The notes beneath the pieces are model-generated. The model did not search any database, was not told where the DNA came from, and worked only from the letters and a program-made list of their open reading frames with translations. The translations under genes were made by a program, and so were the position numbers. Below, piece after piece: positions 19,037 through 29,723 of a stretch of DNA of 64,000 nucleotides. Origin of the DNA: Gari tellinella (taxonomy: Eukaryota > Mollusca > Bivalvia > Cardiida > Psammobiidae); assembly GCA_922989275.2 (NCBI GenBank), contig OV277866.1:79706328-79770327 (forward strand), read 5' to 3'. Position 1 is the stretch's first letter. Each line of letters starts with the position of its first letter.

Positions 19037-19201
19037 TTCATCCTCTATTTGCTTAGCACTACTTAATTTAACGTGACTGTTTCATTGTTATATCTTTACA
19101 TATGATATGATTATATTATATGCTATAGATTATATTACATGTATATATGATGATGTACTATGTACAAGTCAATAAAATATATGTTCTGTTCTGTTCTGTT
19201 C
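19037..19201 (+). other. LINE copy 2 3' untranslated region and TTCTG tail
   Basis: AT-rich, ending with a small hairpin-like GATGTACTATGTACAAG, an AATAAAA signal and three to four TTCTG units. LINE copy 1 ends with the same GATGTACTTTGTACAAA and AATAAAA but has a TATG-type tail. The 3' hairpin is therefore shared and may be the RT recognition structure (inference). Confidence 0.8.
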
Positions 19202-19207
19202 TATGTC

Positions 19208-21022
19208 GAAGTTATTTACCACTATATTGAACAATAGAATTGAATCCTTTTGTGTAGAGAACAATAAAATCTCCGACTCTCAATTTGGTTTTTAAAAAAG
19301 ACCATTCTACTGTTGATGCAATGTTTATTCTCTATTCTATTGTACAAAAGTATTTAAACGAGAATAATAGACTATATGTTTGTTTTGTAGACTTAAAAAA
19401 TGTTTTGATAGCATAAATAGGAATGCACTTTGGTATAAACTGTTTCATAAAGGAATTCAAGGGAAGTTACTATGTATTATAAGGGACATGTATAGGAAGG
19501 TTAAATCATGTGTGAAGCACTGTAATAGTTATTCTGACTATTTTGAATACGCAGTTGGATTACGACAAGGGGAGGTAATCTCCCCTGTACTAGTATCTTT
19601 ATTTATGGATGATTTAGAGCTGTTTTTACAAGATGATATTAATTCGGGATTACTGATTGATGACATAGTATTAATTTTACTGTTATTTGCAGATGATATG
19701 GCAATTTTAGCAAAAAGTGTAGAAGAATTACAGAAACACTTAGACTTGTTACTCACATACTGCAATACGTGGGGATTGGAAGTAAATACGGAGAAAACTA
19801 AAACTATGGTATTTAGAAAAAGGGGTAAACTACTCAAAAATGAAGTATGGACTTATAATGGTAAAGTAATTGATTCGGTAGATGACTTTAATTATTTAGG
19901 CACTGTTTTTAATTACACAGGTAAATTCTCCAAAAATCAGGAACACTTAATAGGGAAGTCTTTAAAAGCTTTAAATGCATTATTATATAACTGTAAGAAA
20001 GTAAAGTTAAAACCGAAAATTTTGTGTCAATTGTTTGACTCCTTCGTTGGATCTATAATAAGTTATAGCTCAGAGATATGGGGGTTTGGTAAGTCAAAAG
20101 AAATAGAGAGAGTTCATTTGAAATTTTGCAAAAGGCTATTAGGTGTAAGGTTAAATACAAGTTCTAGTGCTGTTTATGGCGAGCTAGGTCGTTATCCATT
20201 ATATATATCACGGTATGTCCGTATTATAAAGTATTGGCTAAAACTAGTCAATAATAATGATAATATTCTAATTAAAACATTGTATCAGCAAGGTCTTAAT
20301 GATTGTGAAAATGGGCACAATAATTGGGTGGCAAGTGTTAAGAATCTTTTGAACATTTATGGTTTTGGGTTTGTTTTCTATAATTCCGAAGAGGTAAATA
20401 TAAAGACTTTTCCTTATGTTTTTAAACAAAGGGTTATAGATAGTTTCATACAGCAGTGGCATGTTTCAGTTGATAACAGTCCTGTTCTAGACACGTATAA
20501 ATATTTGAAAAGCAATATTGAATATGAAAACTATTTAGATATTTTACCGTATTCTCTAAGATGTATTTTGTCTAGAATAAGATTGTCATCACACTCACTC
20601 AGAATTCAAACAGGCAGATTTGCACGGAACAGATTAGCTCGTAATGAGAGAATTTGTTTATGTTGCAATTCTGGCGATATAGAAGACGAGTACCATTTTA
20701 TTTGCGTTTGTTCTCGATTTGTTGATTTAAGAGTGAAGTATCTGAAAAAACATTATTTTCAAAGACCATCAATGTTTAAATTTATTGAACTATTGAACTC
20801 AGCGAACAAAAACATTGTGTGTAACTTAAGTATATATGTACGAGATGCTCTTAAAATAAGGCATTCCCTTAACGTTAATAACTGATGTATTCATCCTCAA
20901 AGATGCAACAGTTACTTTTCAAATTGTCGCGTGATGATATTCATTTATTGTATGATTATTTCTATGTGATTGAGATGATGTACTTTGTACAAATCTGAAT
21001 AAAATTATGTATGTATGTTTGT
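19208..21022 (+). pseudogene. LINE copy 1, RT half and 3' end (degenerate)
   Basis: Continues copy 1 after the insertion: KLFTTILNNRIE, SDSQFGF then a stop within AAAAAAG near 19293, then VDAMFILYSIVQKYL and a further shift near 19400 (FVDLKN/CFDS). From 19380 a clean frame of about 500 residues carries GLRQGEVISP, FADDM, the KTKTMVFRKRG block and the C-terminal CLCC...YHFICVC cluster, ending at 20885. The 3' untranslated tail ends at about 21022, where Penelope sequence resumes with GATG. Frameshifts make it inactive even though the RT core looks sound. Confidence 0.92.
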
Positions 21023-22575
21023 GATGTTTTTGTCCTTGACTTTTAGCAACTGTGACCTGGAATAGATAAGGCTTTCTTAATCCCTGTATGTATAACCTGT
21101 ATTGGGTACTTTCTTTCTTATAGTATCTGAGATAATTCTCCCAAACGCTCAGATAGTTAAGTTTCATTCGAGATAATTGTGCATAACCTTCGAGCCAGAT
21201 GCTTTGGGTGGCAGGAATTGAAATTAAGGTATTGTTTTGAATCTGTGATTTTATGAAATATATCCGTTGAAATTGATTTTCCTGATTTAAGGACTAGTAC
21301 GTCAAGGAAAGGTAAATGATCTGAAATTGTTGATGATGTAAGTTTCATATCTGGGTGTAAGGAGTTGAGAACGTTTTCAAAGTAGTCTAAATCTTTATGC
21401 GAAAATGGCCAAATAGAAAAACAATCATCGAGAAATATTTTCCAATTATCGATTATAAATTGCCAAAACTTTTCACCTCTTTCCTTTCTAATTTTTTCAT
21501 ACATTTGTTCTTCCAAATACCCTAAAACTAGCGTTGCATATGTGGGGGGGGGGGGGGGGCAACTTTCGTTCCCATGGCAGTCCCCTTTGTCTGGTTAAAA
21601 AATGAACCATTGAATGAAAAGTTATTGTTTTCCAAAATTATTTTTAGACCTTCTAAAATAAATTTCTTAGAGAAACGGTTTGTTATTAATTCCGAATGTT
21701 TGTCCAACCAAAACTCTATCGCCTGAAGACATAGACTGTGTGGAATATTGGTATATAAACTTACAACATCAAATGAAATTAAAAGAGTATGTTCTGGAAC
21801 AGTTTTAGGAAGACAATTTAGAAACTTAAATAGCTCTTTACGTTTTTCAAAAATGGTTTTAGTATAATGTCCAAAAGGCAACTTAAATGACTAGTTTCAC
21901 AATTGGGGCCTGCAACAATGGGTCTGAAAGTTAAGTCCTCCGGATCGAGAATTTCTACACATTCAGCATTTTTGTTAACTTTACACGAATCCTGAATTAT
22001 TTTTCTTTTGTGAATTTGGTAAGCCATAAAATGTACTAGTCCTGCAATCAAAATTCAGTAAAAAATCCTTTTCCTTGTTAGTTAAATTTCCATCGTTCTT
22101 TAAAAGCTGTTTTATTTTCAAAAATATTTCTTTTCTATTGTTTTCTATAATATGTGAATAAAAAGCTTCATTCTTCAACATGCCTAAAAAATTTGTTTAT
22201 AGAATGTTTTATTCATCAATACAATTCCTCCACCCTTATCCACTCCTTTGATAATAATTGAATTGTCTTCAGACAATGACTTCACAGCTTTTCTCTGCTC
22301 TTTGGTTATGTTATGTTTAATTATTGATTGCTGCTGACCGTACCAAGGCGGGCTCCTATGTTCACTTTGCTTTATGTTTGTCTTGCGTGTTGTTTTCTAT
22401 TTAGTGTGTAGATGAAGGAATGGGATTGTGCGTGTGTGTGTTTGTTATGGTATGACTGTGTGTGTGTTCTGCTTGAGAGGTGGGTGTATTGTTTGTGTTG
22501 CGTTTCCTGTTTGAGTCTTTCGTATTTATGTTTAATGTGATCATTTTCTTTTTGTTTAGGGAAAGTGTCGCACAT
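21023..22575 (-). pseudogene. Penelope-like element, reverse-transcriptase half (degenerate)
   Basis: Read from 22575 down. A weak N-terminal region, then ITKEQRKAVKSL and IIIKGVDKGGGIVLM, the FYGLP segment, DLTFRPIVAG, LISFDVVSLYTNIP, QTKGTAMGTKVAP, a homopolymer break, TLVLGYLEEQMYEKI, the catalytic FLDDCF, SSTISDHLPFLDVLV, and GIKKALSIP. These are the RT blocks of Penelope-like elements in order. Frame changes occur between nearly every block, and stops interrupt the C-terminal part near 21130-21165. The protein would have continued into the GIY-YIG half now at 8127-8740. This is the oldest layer of the nest. Confidence 0.9.
21544..21559. repeat. G16 homopolymer in the Penelope RT
   Basis: Sixteen G on the plus strand (C on the coding strand) replace the Pro codon(s) of the RT motif GTKVAP-YA. 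Flanking motif residues are intact on both sides. The run shifts the frame and probably varies in length. Confidence 0.9.
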
Positions 22576-22608
22576 AGTTTTTGTTAAAGATATAGAGGAG
22601 ATTGAATG

Positions 22609-22731
22609 AGTGTTTTTTCAGTAATGAATTTATTGAACGAGTTGGATAAAAAAAGATATTTTGCGAGCCTGGGCGAGCAACATATCATTTTTATCCAACG
22701 AGTTCAATAAATTTATTACTGAAAAAACACG
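22609..22731. repeat. Type-H hairpin, arms about 50 bp, GCGAGCCTGGGCGAGC centre
   Basis: GTGTTTTTTCAGTAATGAAT and TATTGAACGAGTTGGATAAA pair with TTTATCCAACGAGTTCAATA and ATTACTGAAAAAACAC. The loop region GCGAGCCTGGGCGAGC is itself partly symmetric and recurs, inverted, in the hairpin at 30255. Confidence 0.88.
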
Positions 22732-23640
22732 AATTTAATATCCTATTTATCACATAAATGACACTAAAATCCGAACGGTCTTACTTTCAATTTTGCCCTC
22801 GGCTCTTAGGTAAACGATTCGTCATAGGAGTTATTCGGTTTTATTCATCCGTAGATAAAAACACCAATCATATTAACGTAAAGAAAATCAACTCCTTTAC
22901 GTTGTGAAAAGACTTCTCTGATACCATATTCAAATTTTAAATTAATATTTAAATTAAAGTTGTTCTAATTGACTAAAAATGATCATTTGACATAAAGAAT
23001 CTAGTTTCGTTTTCAAAATAACGTCAAGACGTAACATGACGTCATTATCATTGTAACGTCTAAATTTGAAAAACAGTCTGAGTCACTGTTAATACTAAAG
23101 TCTACGTAGTATTAAGTTTAGCCAGATTTGCAGCCTGAGTTTGCGAGACTGCTAGGGATAATGTTTCTAGGACACTTCGAAATGTTTCAATACCTAGTGG
23201 TGATCTATGTTTGTCTAGATTCTCTTAACTGGTTTACAGTCGGCGTAGTAGTACATTATTTTGGTGATTCGAAAATTAGTATAAAATATATGCCCAGTGG
23301 GCCATACGATTTTTACGGCCCTCTATATTTTGCACGTTTATGTGATAAATGTACTTATCAAGTTGTTCATTACGTCCAATCTCTGGTGTAAAGTAAGATT
23401 TGTTTCTGACAAGAGAGGTATCGGTATATATATACATGTATACACATCTTTTTAGAGGTTTATTGGTTTAACTGGATTTACACTGAGAAACTTAAATTTG
23501 CACTCTCTTTCTCCTTAATTTTGATCTAAGATGCGATGTGGGTGATAAAGGTTTTCATGAAATGGCTAAATGACAGCTAAATACAAATATTCTTTTTTTC
23601 GAAACCACTTGCCCAATTTGATGTCACCATGCCTGTAACC
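22732..23640. other. No gene; flank of hairpin H with TGACGTCA-type motifs
   Basis: Contains ACGTCAAGACG, TGACGTCATTATC and a short inverted pair (AACGTAAAG / CTTTACGTT). An 87-codon frame at 23128-23391 lacks an ATG at its start and shows no family features. Confidence 0.5.
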
Positions 23641-23649
23641 ATGGGTACC

Positions 23650-23692
23650 AGGTGAGCGATTTGAGGGCCGCATGCGCGACTCTTGTTTCTCA
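23650..23692 (+). repeat. Relic of the GGTGAGCGAT...CTTGT terminus
   Basis: GGTGAGCGATTTGAGGGCC followed by a decayed hairpin and CTCTTGTTT resembles the 3' ends of the tandem-array elements at 40600, 42995 and 45700. Confidence 0.5.
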
Positions 23693-23739
23693 AATAACGT
23701 ATCAATGGACATTTTGAAAGAATTATAAATGATGAGACA

Positions 23740-23900
23740 CACAACTTGAATCCAGATCAGACACCAGGTAACGCTGTTTGCAATTTGTTTTATTTTTGTA
23801 AGCCACTGAGTCTTAATTTTCACTCCCTATAACAACTTGTAACCTCAAAACAACACACATAATATTTGTCTCCCGTTGGGTTTTGTTGTAGAGATACAAA
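23740..23900 (-). mobile_element. MITE-E relic, reverse orientation
   Basis: Holds a half type-A hairpin (CTTGAATCCAGATCAGACAC) followed by AACAACACACATAATATTTG and GTTTTGTTGTAGAGA, matching inverted MITE-E blocks. The edges are lost. Confidence 0.55.
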
Positions 23901-24025
23901 TAATAAAGAAAGTTCATACAGTAGTATTATGCATTGTATATTCTGCATTAAGCGAACACCTGTTTTGATGACTGCTGCTAGACCTTCTAATTTGAATGAT
24001 CGCTAATATCATAAAACAAGATTCA

Positions 24026-24205
24026 GGGCTTCCATAAGTTGATCATAAAAAATCCTAAATCTTCCAATTTTTCAAGCACAATAGACTAATTATTAATAAA
24101 AACGGGTTGAAAGTAAAGCAGAATGTGCCTTACTTGGCACAATTCTGCTTTACTTTCAGCCTGCTTGAAGCTAACATCTGCTTAAGGATAAACCCCCGAA
24201 GAATT
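24026..24205. mobile_element. MITE-G relic carrying a type-B hairpin
   Basis: AGGGCTTCCATAAGTTGAT and AAAAAATCCTAAATCTTCC match the left side of the intact MITE-G at 58860. The type-B hairpin at 24105-24161 (GTTGAAAGTAAAGCAGAAT paired with ATTCTGCTTTACTTTCA) has a TGTGCC/GGCACA inner arm in place of TGCGCC/GGCGCA, changed on both sides. Confidence 0.65.
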
Positions 24206-24411
24206 CTGAATACAGTCCGTAGAAATGTCACAGCCCTGAAGATTGATAACACGCCAAAAACTTGTACATATACGAGCGGCAACGGACTGCAAACGTGAAT
24301 TTGAATGAATGAGTATTTGAACTTTTTTAAGTATATAGTGCATGCTGATTCCGTAGAGGCTTTTAAGACAGCCCTACGAGATCATCGTCAATAATATTGG
24401 CGTTACTTCTC

Positions 24412-24476
24412 ATCGTCGTGTAAAAGCCTTAATAGGATTCTACGACGTATCAATTCAGATTCAGATTCAGATCTGT
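24412..24476 (+). mobile_element. Retroposon 3' end with ATTCAG repeats
   Basis: GTGTAAAAGCCTTAATAGGA, TTCTACGACGTATCA and three ATTCAG units. The same end recurs at about 37195-37245 and 37450-37490, so it marks a dispersed SINE or LINE family with a hexamer tail. Confidence 0.65.
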
Positions 24477-24523
24477 TTGAAGCTGCCAGTTGAATCGCGC
24501 GTGCATAGAGAACGGTTTTTTAG

Positions 24524-24773
24524 TACAGTGGAGAATCTGTTATTCTTTCCCAATAAACGCGTTTACGCTAAAACTATTATTTGCAGTGCAAACAGTTTGG
24601 AGCCAGATCAGACGCCGGGTAACCCGGCGTCTGATCAGGCTCCAAACTGTTTGCCACCAAGATAAACATGAGTTATCAGAATTGTCCAAAAGTTGTTCTT
24701 TTCTACGTTTTAGTGCTTTGCGTTTGCGTACGTTTGCGTTTAAACGGGAAAGAATAACAGATTCTCCACTGTA
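24524..24773. mobile_element. MITE-A, intact 250 bp copy
   Basis: Complete ends and central type-A hairpin (about 24587-24655). Differs from the 1575 copy by only a few bases. TA is at both edges. Confidence 0.92.
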
Positions 24774-25080
24774 GTTGGCATTTGTACTCAGATCAAGAAG
24801 ATCTCTAGCTCAGTACAAGTCGGACCAATTTGTCCTGAGCTAGAGGGCTTTTTGAGTTGAGTACACATATCAAGCATTAAGTCTCTATCACATGTAGTTT
24901 TAAGTTATGGCTAACTTTTCATATTCAGCCTTTTTCACATCTACATGCCTTCTAAATGACAATGACCTTACATGACGTTACTTGTAGTGAGCTGAAGAGC
25001 TTTTTGAGTTGAGAACACATGCCAAAAATAAAGTCTCTATCACATGCCGCTAAAAATTACAAATGTATAGCCAAGATTAG
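24774..25080. repeat. Dispersed repeat K, two tandem parts
   Basis: GAGGGCTTTTTGAGTTGAGT, ACACAT and AAGTCTCTATCACATGTAG occur here twice (about 24843-24900 and 24985-25045) and again, diverged, near 43430 and 45975-46150. The class is unknown. Confidence 0.6.
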
Positions 25081-25840
25081 ATTGTTGACAGACAGTAAAG
25101 TAAAAAAGTAAAGTACCAAGTTATAGTCTACGAGGGTTGTTATAATAATTTAATATTTAAGTTCGTAGACTTTTTTCACCAAAACTTTAGTTATCGTAGC
25201 TGAAAAATAAAACAAGCACCACTGAAAAAAGTTGTTCTTTTTCTGATTATAAGACATAATTTCATATCAGTACATAAAGCCATGGTAAAGTTATAGGGAT
25301 TCGAAGAAAGGGACCTAAGCAGACCCAGGGCACGGTCAGGCAATAAAACAACGTCAAAATGACGTCATGTGTTCAAACTATTTGCACGAGTAGATCTAAT
25401 TTTCGACACTTAAAATTATGTTTTATGTATATAATTATATAAGAAAATCATAATATTAATAATCTGATAACCATAACATTCACTTTTCCCTCTCTGAATA
25501 TCCAGCATATGGACAGTTTAAATCTTCATAATTATTTTTATTGTGTGTTGTTATTTTACTATCTTGGGTTACTTCTGGTCGATGAATTGCTAAATGACAG
25601 AAGGTATAGACCTTGACCAGCGAGACACTGATCCGAGTCTTCATCGTCTGCATAAAATCTTATATGAACACTGTATTCCGAAAATGTATCTATTTCATTT
25701 AATAATATTTAGACCACCACCATCATTCACCAACTATCGGTTTTATCAACCGCAAGACGAATATTGTAGAATCAGACCATAAACGATTATTATTTGCATA
25801 GGGTCTGGCTCTACATTGTTCGTCACCAAATACTGAACTA
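25081..25840. other. No gene or element recognised
   Basis: AT-rich, with short frames only (largest about 62 codons). A TGACGTCATG motif lies near 25355. Nothing further is supported. Confidence 0.55.
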
Positions 25841-25849
25841 CTCAGACTC

Positions 25850-25976
25850 TGAATAAGCCATGCTAGGTACCATTGTTTATATTCATCTTGTTTATATGCT
25901 TTACCTCATGCTGCATGTTACCATGCCTGAGATGAAATAAAGTTTTGTTCTGTTCTGTACTGTTCTGTTCTGTTAT
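25850..25976 (+). mobile_element. Retroposon 3' end with TTCTG tail
   Basis: CATGCCTGAGATGAAATAAAG is followed by imperfect TTCTG repeats, the same pentamer tail as LINE copy 2. The upstream sequence is not that LINE, so this is a related family or a SINE using the same tail. Confidence 0.6.
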
Positions 25977-26102
25977 TTATAACAATTTAGAGGTTCCTTA
26001 CATTTCAAGATAACTTCCGGCGAGTTGAATACATTTCGTATGGTGCTTTATCTATTTGTCATAGGTGTCTATATGCCCCTGTTCATTTATTTAGGGTTTA
26101 CA

Positions 26103-26295
26103 CAGAGCACCAGATAAGCTTAGTTTTTCAAAACCTAAAATCTTTATTTCTGAATTAAACCCTATGGTGTCACTACTCATTAGAATCGTCTCTTCGAGAC
26201 GATTCTAATGAGTAGTAACACCATAGGATTTGGTGCTAAAAAGAGTGAGAAAATGTTGGATTTGTTGAAAAAACTACCTCTTATCTGGAGCCCTG
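26103..26295. mobile_element. MITE-C with ATTAGAATCGTCTC hairpin
   Basis: Ends CAGAGCACCAGATAAG and CTTATCTGGAGCCCTG are inverted; TTTACA borders both sides. The centre is a hairpin (TCATTAGAATCGTCTC / GAGACGATTCTAATGA, loop TTC). The ends and duplication size are hAT-like. Diverged relatives lie at 46448, 47310 and 50465. Confidence 0.8.
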
Positions 26296-26349
26296 TTTAC
26301 ACAATATTCTTTGATCTGTTCACTAATTCGTTCACTTGGTCACATTTAA

Positions 26350-26555
26350 CCCTTAGCCCGCCAAATAAATTGTCGTCTGCTATATTTCTCGTCTGCTTCA
26401 AATTTCAAAGTGCTTCAAAGTTGCTCAAAATTGCTGAAAATGTTGTCCGAGTGTCAAACACCTTGGATCCGGATGAGACGCCGAGTTACTCGGCGTCTCA
26501 TCCGGATCCAAGCTGTTTGCATATGGAGCTATAGTCGTGATTGGCAGGCTCAGGG
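26350..26555. mobile_element. MITE-J, TTAA-flanked, carrying a type-A hairpin
   Basis: TTAA at 26346-26349 and 26556-26559. Ends CCCTTAGCCCGCC and GGCAGGCTCAGGG are inverted. TTAA targets with CCC ends indicate the piggyBac-like group. The hairpin at 26455-26520 has arms GGATCCGGATGAGACGCCGA and its complement, clearly different from MITE-A's but of the same plan. Confidence 0.85.
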
Positions 26556-26559
26556 TTAA

Positions 26560-27160
26560 TGAATGTTTGCCTTACAGTTCCATAACGACCATATCGTTCG
26601 CTTACAAACGTTTGGCTGTAAATTACAGACGACCGTTTGAACGATGATATAACTGTAGCGCGTTCAAGTACCGTATCGATGCAATCGATTGCATCGGAAA
26701 ACGGTAACAATTCACCTTTAACAACCGTTAGGGTGTTACCGATTGCGAACGACACGAACGGCCTCAGAGGTAGTTCGCCATCCCCAACAAGGAAAACAAA
26801 ATGGCTACCAAATGAATTTAATACAACCGGCGAACAGTCCCGACTTAATTTCTCATCAATAAACCAACATTTTCCGATACTTAATGTATCAAATAAAGAA
26901 GCTTACATCTGAGCAGCTAGATCTTATTTTTATATGCAGTAAAATTGATGCATTTCAGTTGATTAGTGCACTTTTGCTTCTGTTATTAAGATTCGCACAT
27001 AAATCGTTCGTACCCTTGAAAAGTTAATAAACTTTGGGGCGCAATGAGTTATTATTGAAGAGTATCGGTGAACGTTAGATGTCGTACTATATGGGTTGTT
27101 TGCATCGGTTAACGTTACTGTTCGCTGGTACGGTACTTGAACGCCCTACAGCAATCACTT
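26560..27160. other. CpG-richer stretch with palindromes, no gene
   Basis: Unusually many CG dinucleotides for the window. There is a perfect palindrome CGATGCAATCGATTGCATCG near 26675. CGTTCAAGTACCGTA (about 26658) recurs in inverse (TACGGTACTTGAACG) near 27132. It may be a young or unmethylated repeat; no protein is supported. Confidence 0.5.
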
Positions 27161-27542
27161 ATAACATCGACGAAAAACGTTATTCTTAAAATATAAACGA
27201 AACACTATACAAATATGGAAAATTATATTTTTAGCCCTTAACTGCCATGACGTCATCGGTTTTAAACAATTGTCGCCTGCTGTAATTCATCATATTTTAA
27301 TATTAGATATTTTGACTTTAGAAATATTGAAATGAGTGGAATACATTTTGGATCAGGATCCAAACTGTTTTCAAATTGCCACCGTACCCGGGATAAGGCA
27401 GTGAAGTTGATAATATCTAACGGTTTAATTATGACATTGCAAACAGTCTAGGTCGAGATCAAATGCCCGACAAGTATAGATAAGTATCGGGTTATAGTCA
27501 ATCTTCTGTTTGTAATAAACTGTGACATACGACAATGATTAA

Positions 27543-27786
27543 CCCTTTACCCCATAAGTTTTGTCTAGTTATAAAAATAGATGACTACTTAAAGTAGGTT
27601 AATAGTAAAGCAGAATGCGCCCTAAGGCGCATTCTGCTTTATTTTCAGCCTGCTTTAAGTTACCACCTGCTAGAAATTTAGAATATATTTCTTCTTATAC
27701 ATATTTATGACTGTAATATTGGAACTAATTTCTTCCGCGGAGGATTAAATGTAATGCTCTAAAAGGCGCTTCTATAAGGTAAAGGG
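27543..27786. mobile_element. MITE-I copy 1 (TTAA, CCCTTTACC ends, type-B hairpin)
   Basis: TTAA borders at 27539-27542 and 27787-27790. Ends CCCTTTACCCC and GGTAAAGGG. The central type-B hairpin (about 27590-27660) uses AAAGCAGAATGCGCC and its complement. It lies in opposite orientation to copy 2. Confidence 0.88.
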
Positions 27787-27790
27787 TTAA

Positions 27791-28034
27791 CCCTTTCCCT
27801 TATAGAAGCGACTTTTAGCACATTCATTTTATTCATCCGCTGAAGAAAATAGTTCCAAATTATACCGTAATGAATATGTGTCATATTTAATACTTTCCTT
27901 ATTCTAGCAGTTAATAGCTTAAAGCAGGCTGAAAGTAAAGCAGAATGCGCCTTAGGGCGCATTCTGCTTTACTTTCAACCTGCTTTAAGTAGTCACAAAT
28001 CTTCAATACTAGAAACAGGCTATCAGGTAAAGGG
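27791..28034. mobile_element. MITE-I copy 2, abutting copy 1
   Basis: Shares the TTAA at 27787-27790 with copy 1 and has its own at 28035-28038. Shared internal blocks are GAAGCGACTTTTAGC, CCGCTGAAGAAAATAGTTCC and a near-perfect type-B hairpin at 27918-27990. One copy evidently inserted into the terminal TTAA of the other. Confidence 0.88.
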
Positions 28035-28122
28035 TTAAATGTGGTACATTCGAACCGCCCTAGCATTATGTCTGATCGTGCTCAGAACTGTTTGACACAA
28101 GTGCAGATTTTCCAAATCATCA

Positions 28123-28347
28123 TACAGTGGAGAAAACGTTTTCTTTCCCAATAAACGCGTTTGCGCTAAAACTGTTATTTCCAGTGCAATCAGTTTGGAG
28201 ACAGACCAGACACCGGGTAACCCGGCGTCTGATCAGGCTTCAAATTGTTCGCCAGCCAAAATTGGTCAAAATTGTCAACAATTTGTTATTTTCTACGTTT
28301 TAGTACGTGGCGTTTGCGTTTTGTTTGTATTTAATCGCTCCACTGTT
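28123..28347. mobile_element. MITE-A, diverged copy
   Basis: Starts TACAGTGGAGAAAACG and ends CTCCACTGTTA. The hairpin at 28186-28252 has accumulated unmatched changes (GACCAGACACC against GGCGTCTGATC). The right part is deleted by about 25 bp. Confidence 0.82.
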
Positions 28348-28645
28348 ACTGAGTGCAAAGTTTTAAATGGGACATAACAAATAAAACAAAGTGTTATCAA
28401 ATAAGTGTTGGGTTATTTCCCTTAAAAAGTTTAGACTAGCCTTTGAATACAGTTAAAATTGTCGTACATTTATCATTGAATGAATGGTGTGTTACGGCCT
28501 ATCGACACAAAAAGGTCATTTAGAGCCGAATAAATAATGACAATATTAAATTTAAAGCAATATCAACTAATAGATTACGTCAATGTCAGTCCCGATCAAC
28601 GGGAAAGTAAACAAAATATGGACAAAACATAATCGACATACAAAA
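28348..28645. other. No gene or element recognised
   Basis: AT-rich spacer between MITE-A and the LINE fragment. No repeats or frames of note. Confidence 0.5.
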
Positions 28646-28647
28646 TT

Positions 28648-29205
28648 TATCTTTAAAAAATATACTTTATTCATATTTTATAATATAAATTAATGGCTTT
28701 TAAAAATTCAAGTATTTTAGAAATATCTACAAACTCAAACAGTTCCCGCAGAGAATCGGCCTGAAAATATGTATTACGAATTAAATTTAAATCAGCACAA
28801 TCAATAAGAATGTGCTGAATTGTGTAAGGTTCAAAACAAAATAAACATTCTGGTTGAACCTCACGTTTTAAAAGGTATGATTGTGTTATATAAGAATGTC
28901 CAATTCTTAATCTAGCTAAAACTACTTCATCCCGGCGAATCGACCGGCATGAGTTCAAACTTTTTAATTAATAGCATGGGGTTTGTTGTGAGTTTTCCTA
29001 CTCCAAGACTCCTGCCAATTTCTTAAAATAAATTTAGTGATCTGTGGTTTGAAATCAGGAATAAGGAAGATCCATATCAGATTCAGGCAATGACAGGGCA
29101 TACTTAGCTTCTATGTCTGCCCTCTCATTGCCCTTAATTCCACAATGACTAGGTACCCAACAGCATTTCACATCTTTCTTATACAGACATGTAATAAGCA
29201 TACAT
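28648..29205 (-). pseudogene. LINE fragment: RNase H end and C-terminal Cys domain
   Basis: On the minus strand, CWVPSHCGIKGNERAD is the last conserved block of an RNase H domain. It is followed by DFKPQITKFILRNWQ (after a one-base shift), a stop near 28975, then RRDEVVLARLRIGHS and the zinc-binding CLFCFEPYTIQHILIDC, ending NLYYKI. This order is that of RNase H-bearing LINEs of the I/Jockey type, a different lineage from the nested LINEs. It is a 5'-truncated dead remnant. Confidence 0.85.
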
Positions 29206-29357
29206 ATATTTATACTGAACGATTACTACGCGCTTCTTGCCAATTTGGTGCTTGTTTCCGGAAGTGAACGATTCTTCTCAATTTTGAAATTATCTGCTCT
29301 ACTATAGTGATATTCGTCGTTTGTAGTATAAAACAACGTTTCCCACCAAGAAAAAAA

Positions 29358-29425
29358 TCTCCATTGGGTATCGAACGCATGACCGTACTCAGTAAAACAG
29401 TACTCTACTGTCTCAACCACAATGC
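29358..29425 (-). repeat. tRNA-like sequence (SINE head or tRNA relic)
   Basis: The minus strand has TGGTTGAGACAGTAGAG (A-box-like) and GCGTTCGATACCC (B-box-like) at near-tRNA spacing. No paired acceptor stem is visible, so it is not a functional tRNA gene. Confidence 0.5.
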
Positions 29426-29723
29426 AATATAGGTTTCAAAATCTTATTTAGATATCAAGACTAAAGTTTCAACCCTGACAAACCCATAATTTGGAATGGT
29501 TACAGTTTCTATAAATAGAAAAGTGAAGTCACGGTTCAGCGATCAAATTCCATTTATGCAGTAGGTCCAACACTCTGGAATTAATTGTCAGCTGATATAA
29601 GACAATCACAATAAAATGTATATTGGTATGTTTAAAAGCAATTTGAAAACTTACTATTTTAGTGATTTTAACTCTCTATTTTTAATCTAGTGTCATGATA
29701 TGTTTAACGATACTGAGGTACTG

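Larger units (their letters stand above)
10530..19201 (+). mobile_element. LINE copy 2, full-length non-LTR retrotransposon
   Basis: Runs from a short 5' leader (AGTGGTTAAAGTCACGTG) to a TTCTG-repeat tail. It is flanked by TATGTC at 10524-10529 and 19202-19207, which restores the RT frame of LINE copy 1 (SCM-SKLF) when removed. It encodes an L1-type ORF1 (RNA-binding, coiled coil) and an endonuclease-RT ORF2. Apart from a DNA element in ORF1 it is open throughout, so it was young when hit. I could not assign the clade; there is no RNase H domain. Confidence 0.93.

Noticed and set aside
23128..23391. An 87-codon plus-strand frame with membrane-like stretches.
   Set aside because: No ATG at the start, no splice signals, no resemblance to a family, and it lies in repeat flank.
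28671..28958. A host zinc-finger-like gene.
   Set aside because: The frame is the C-terminal Cys/His domain of an RNase H-bearing LINE, with upstream RNase H motif and frame breaks.
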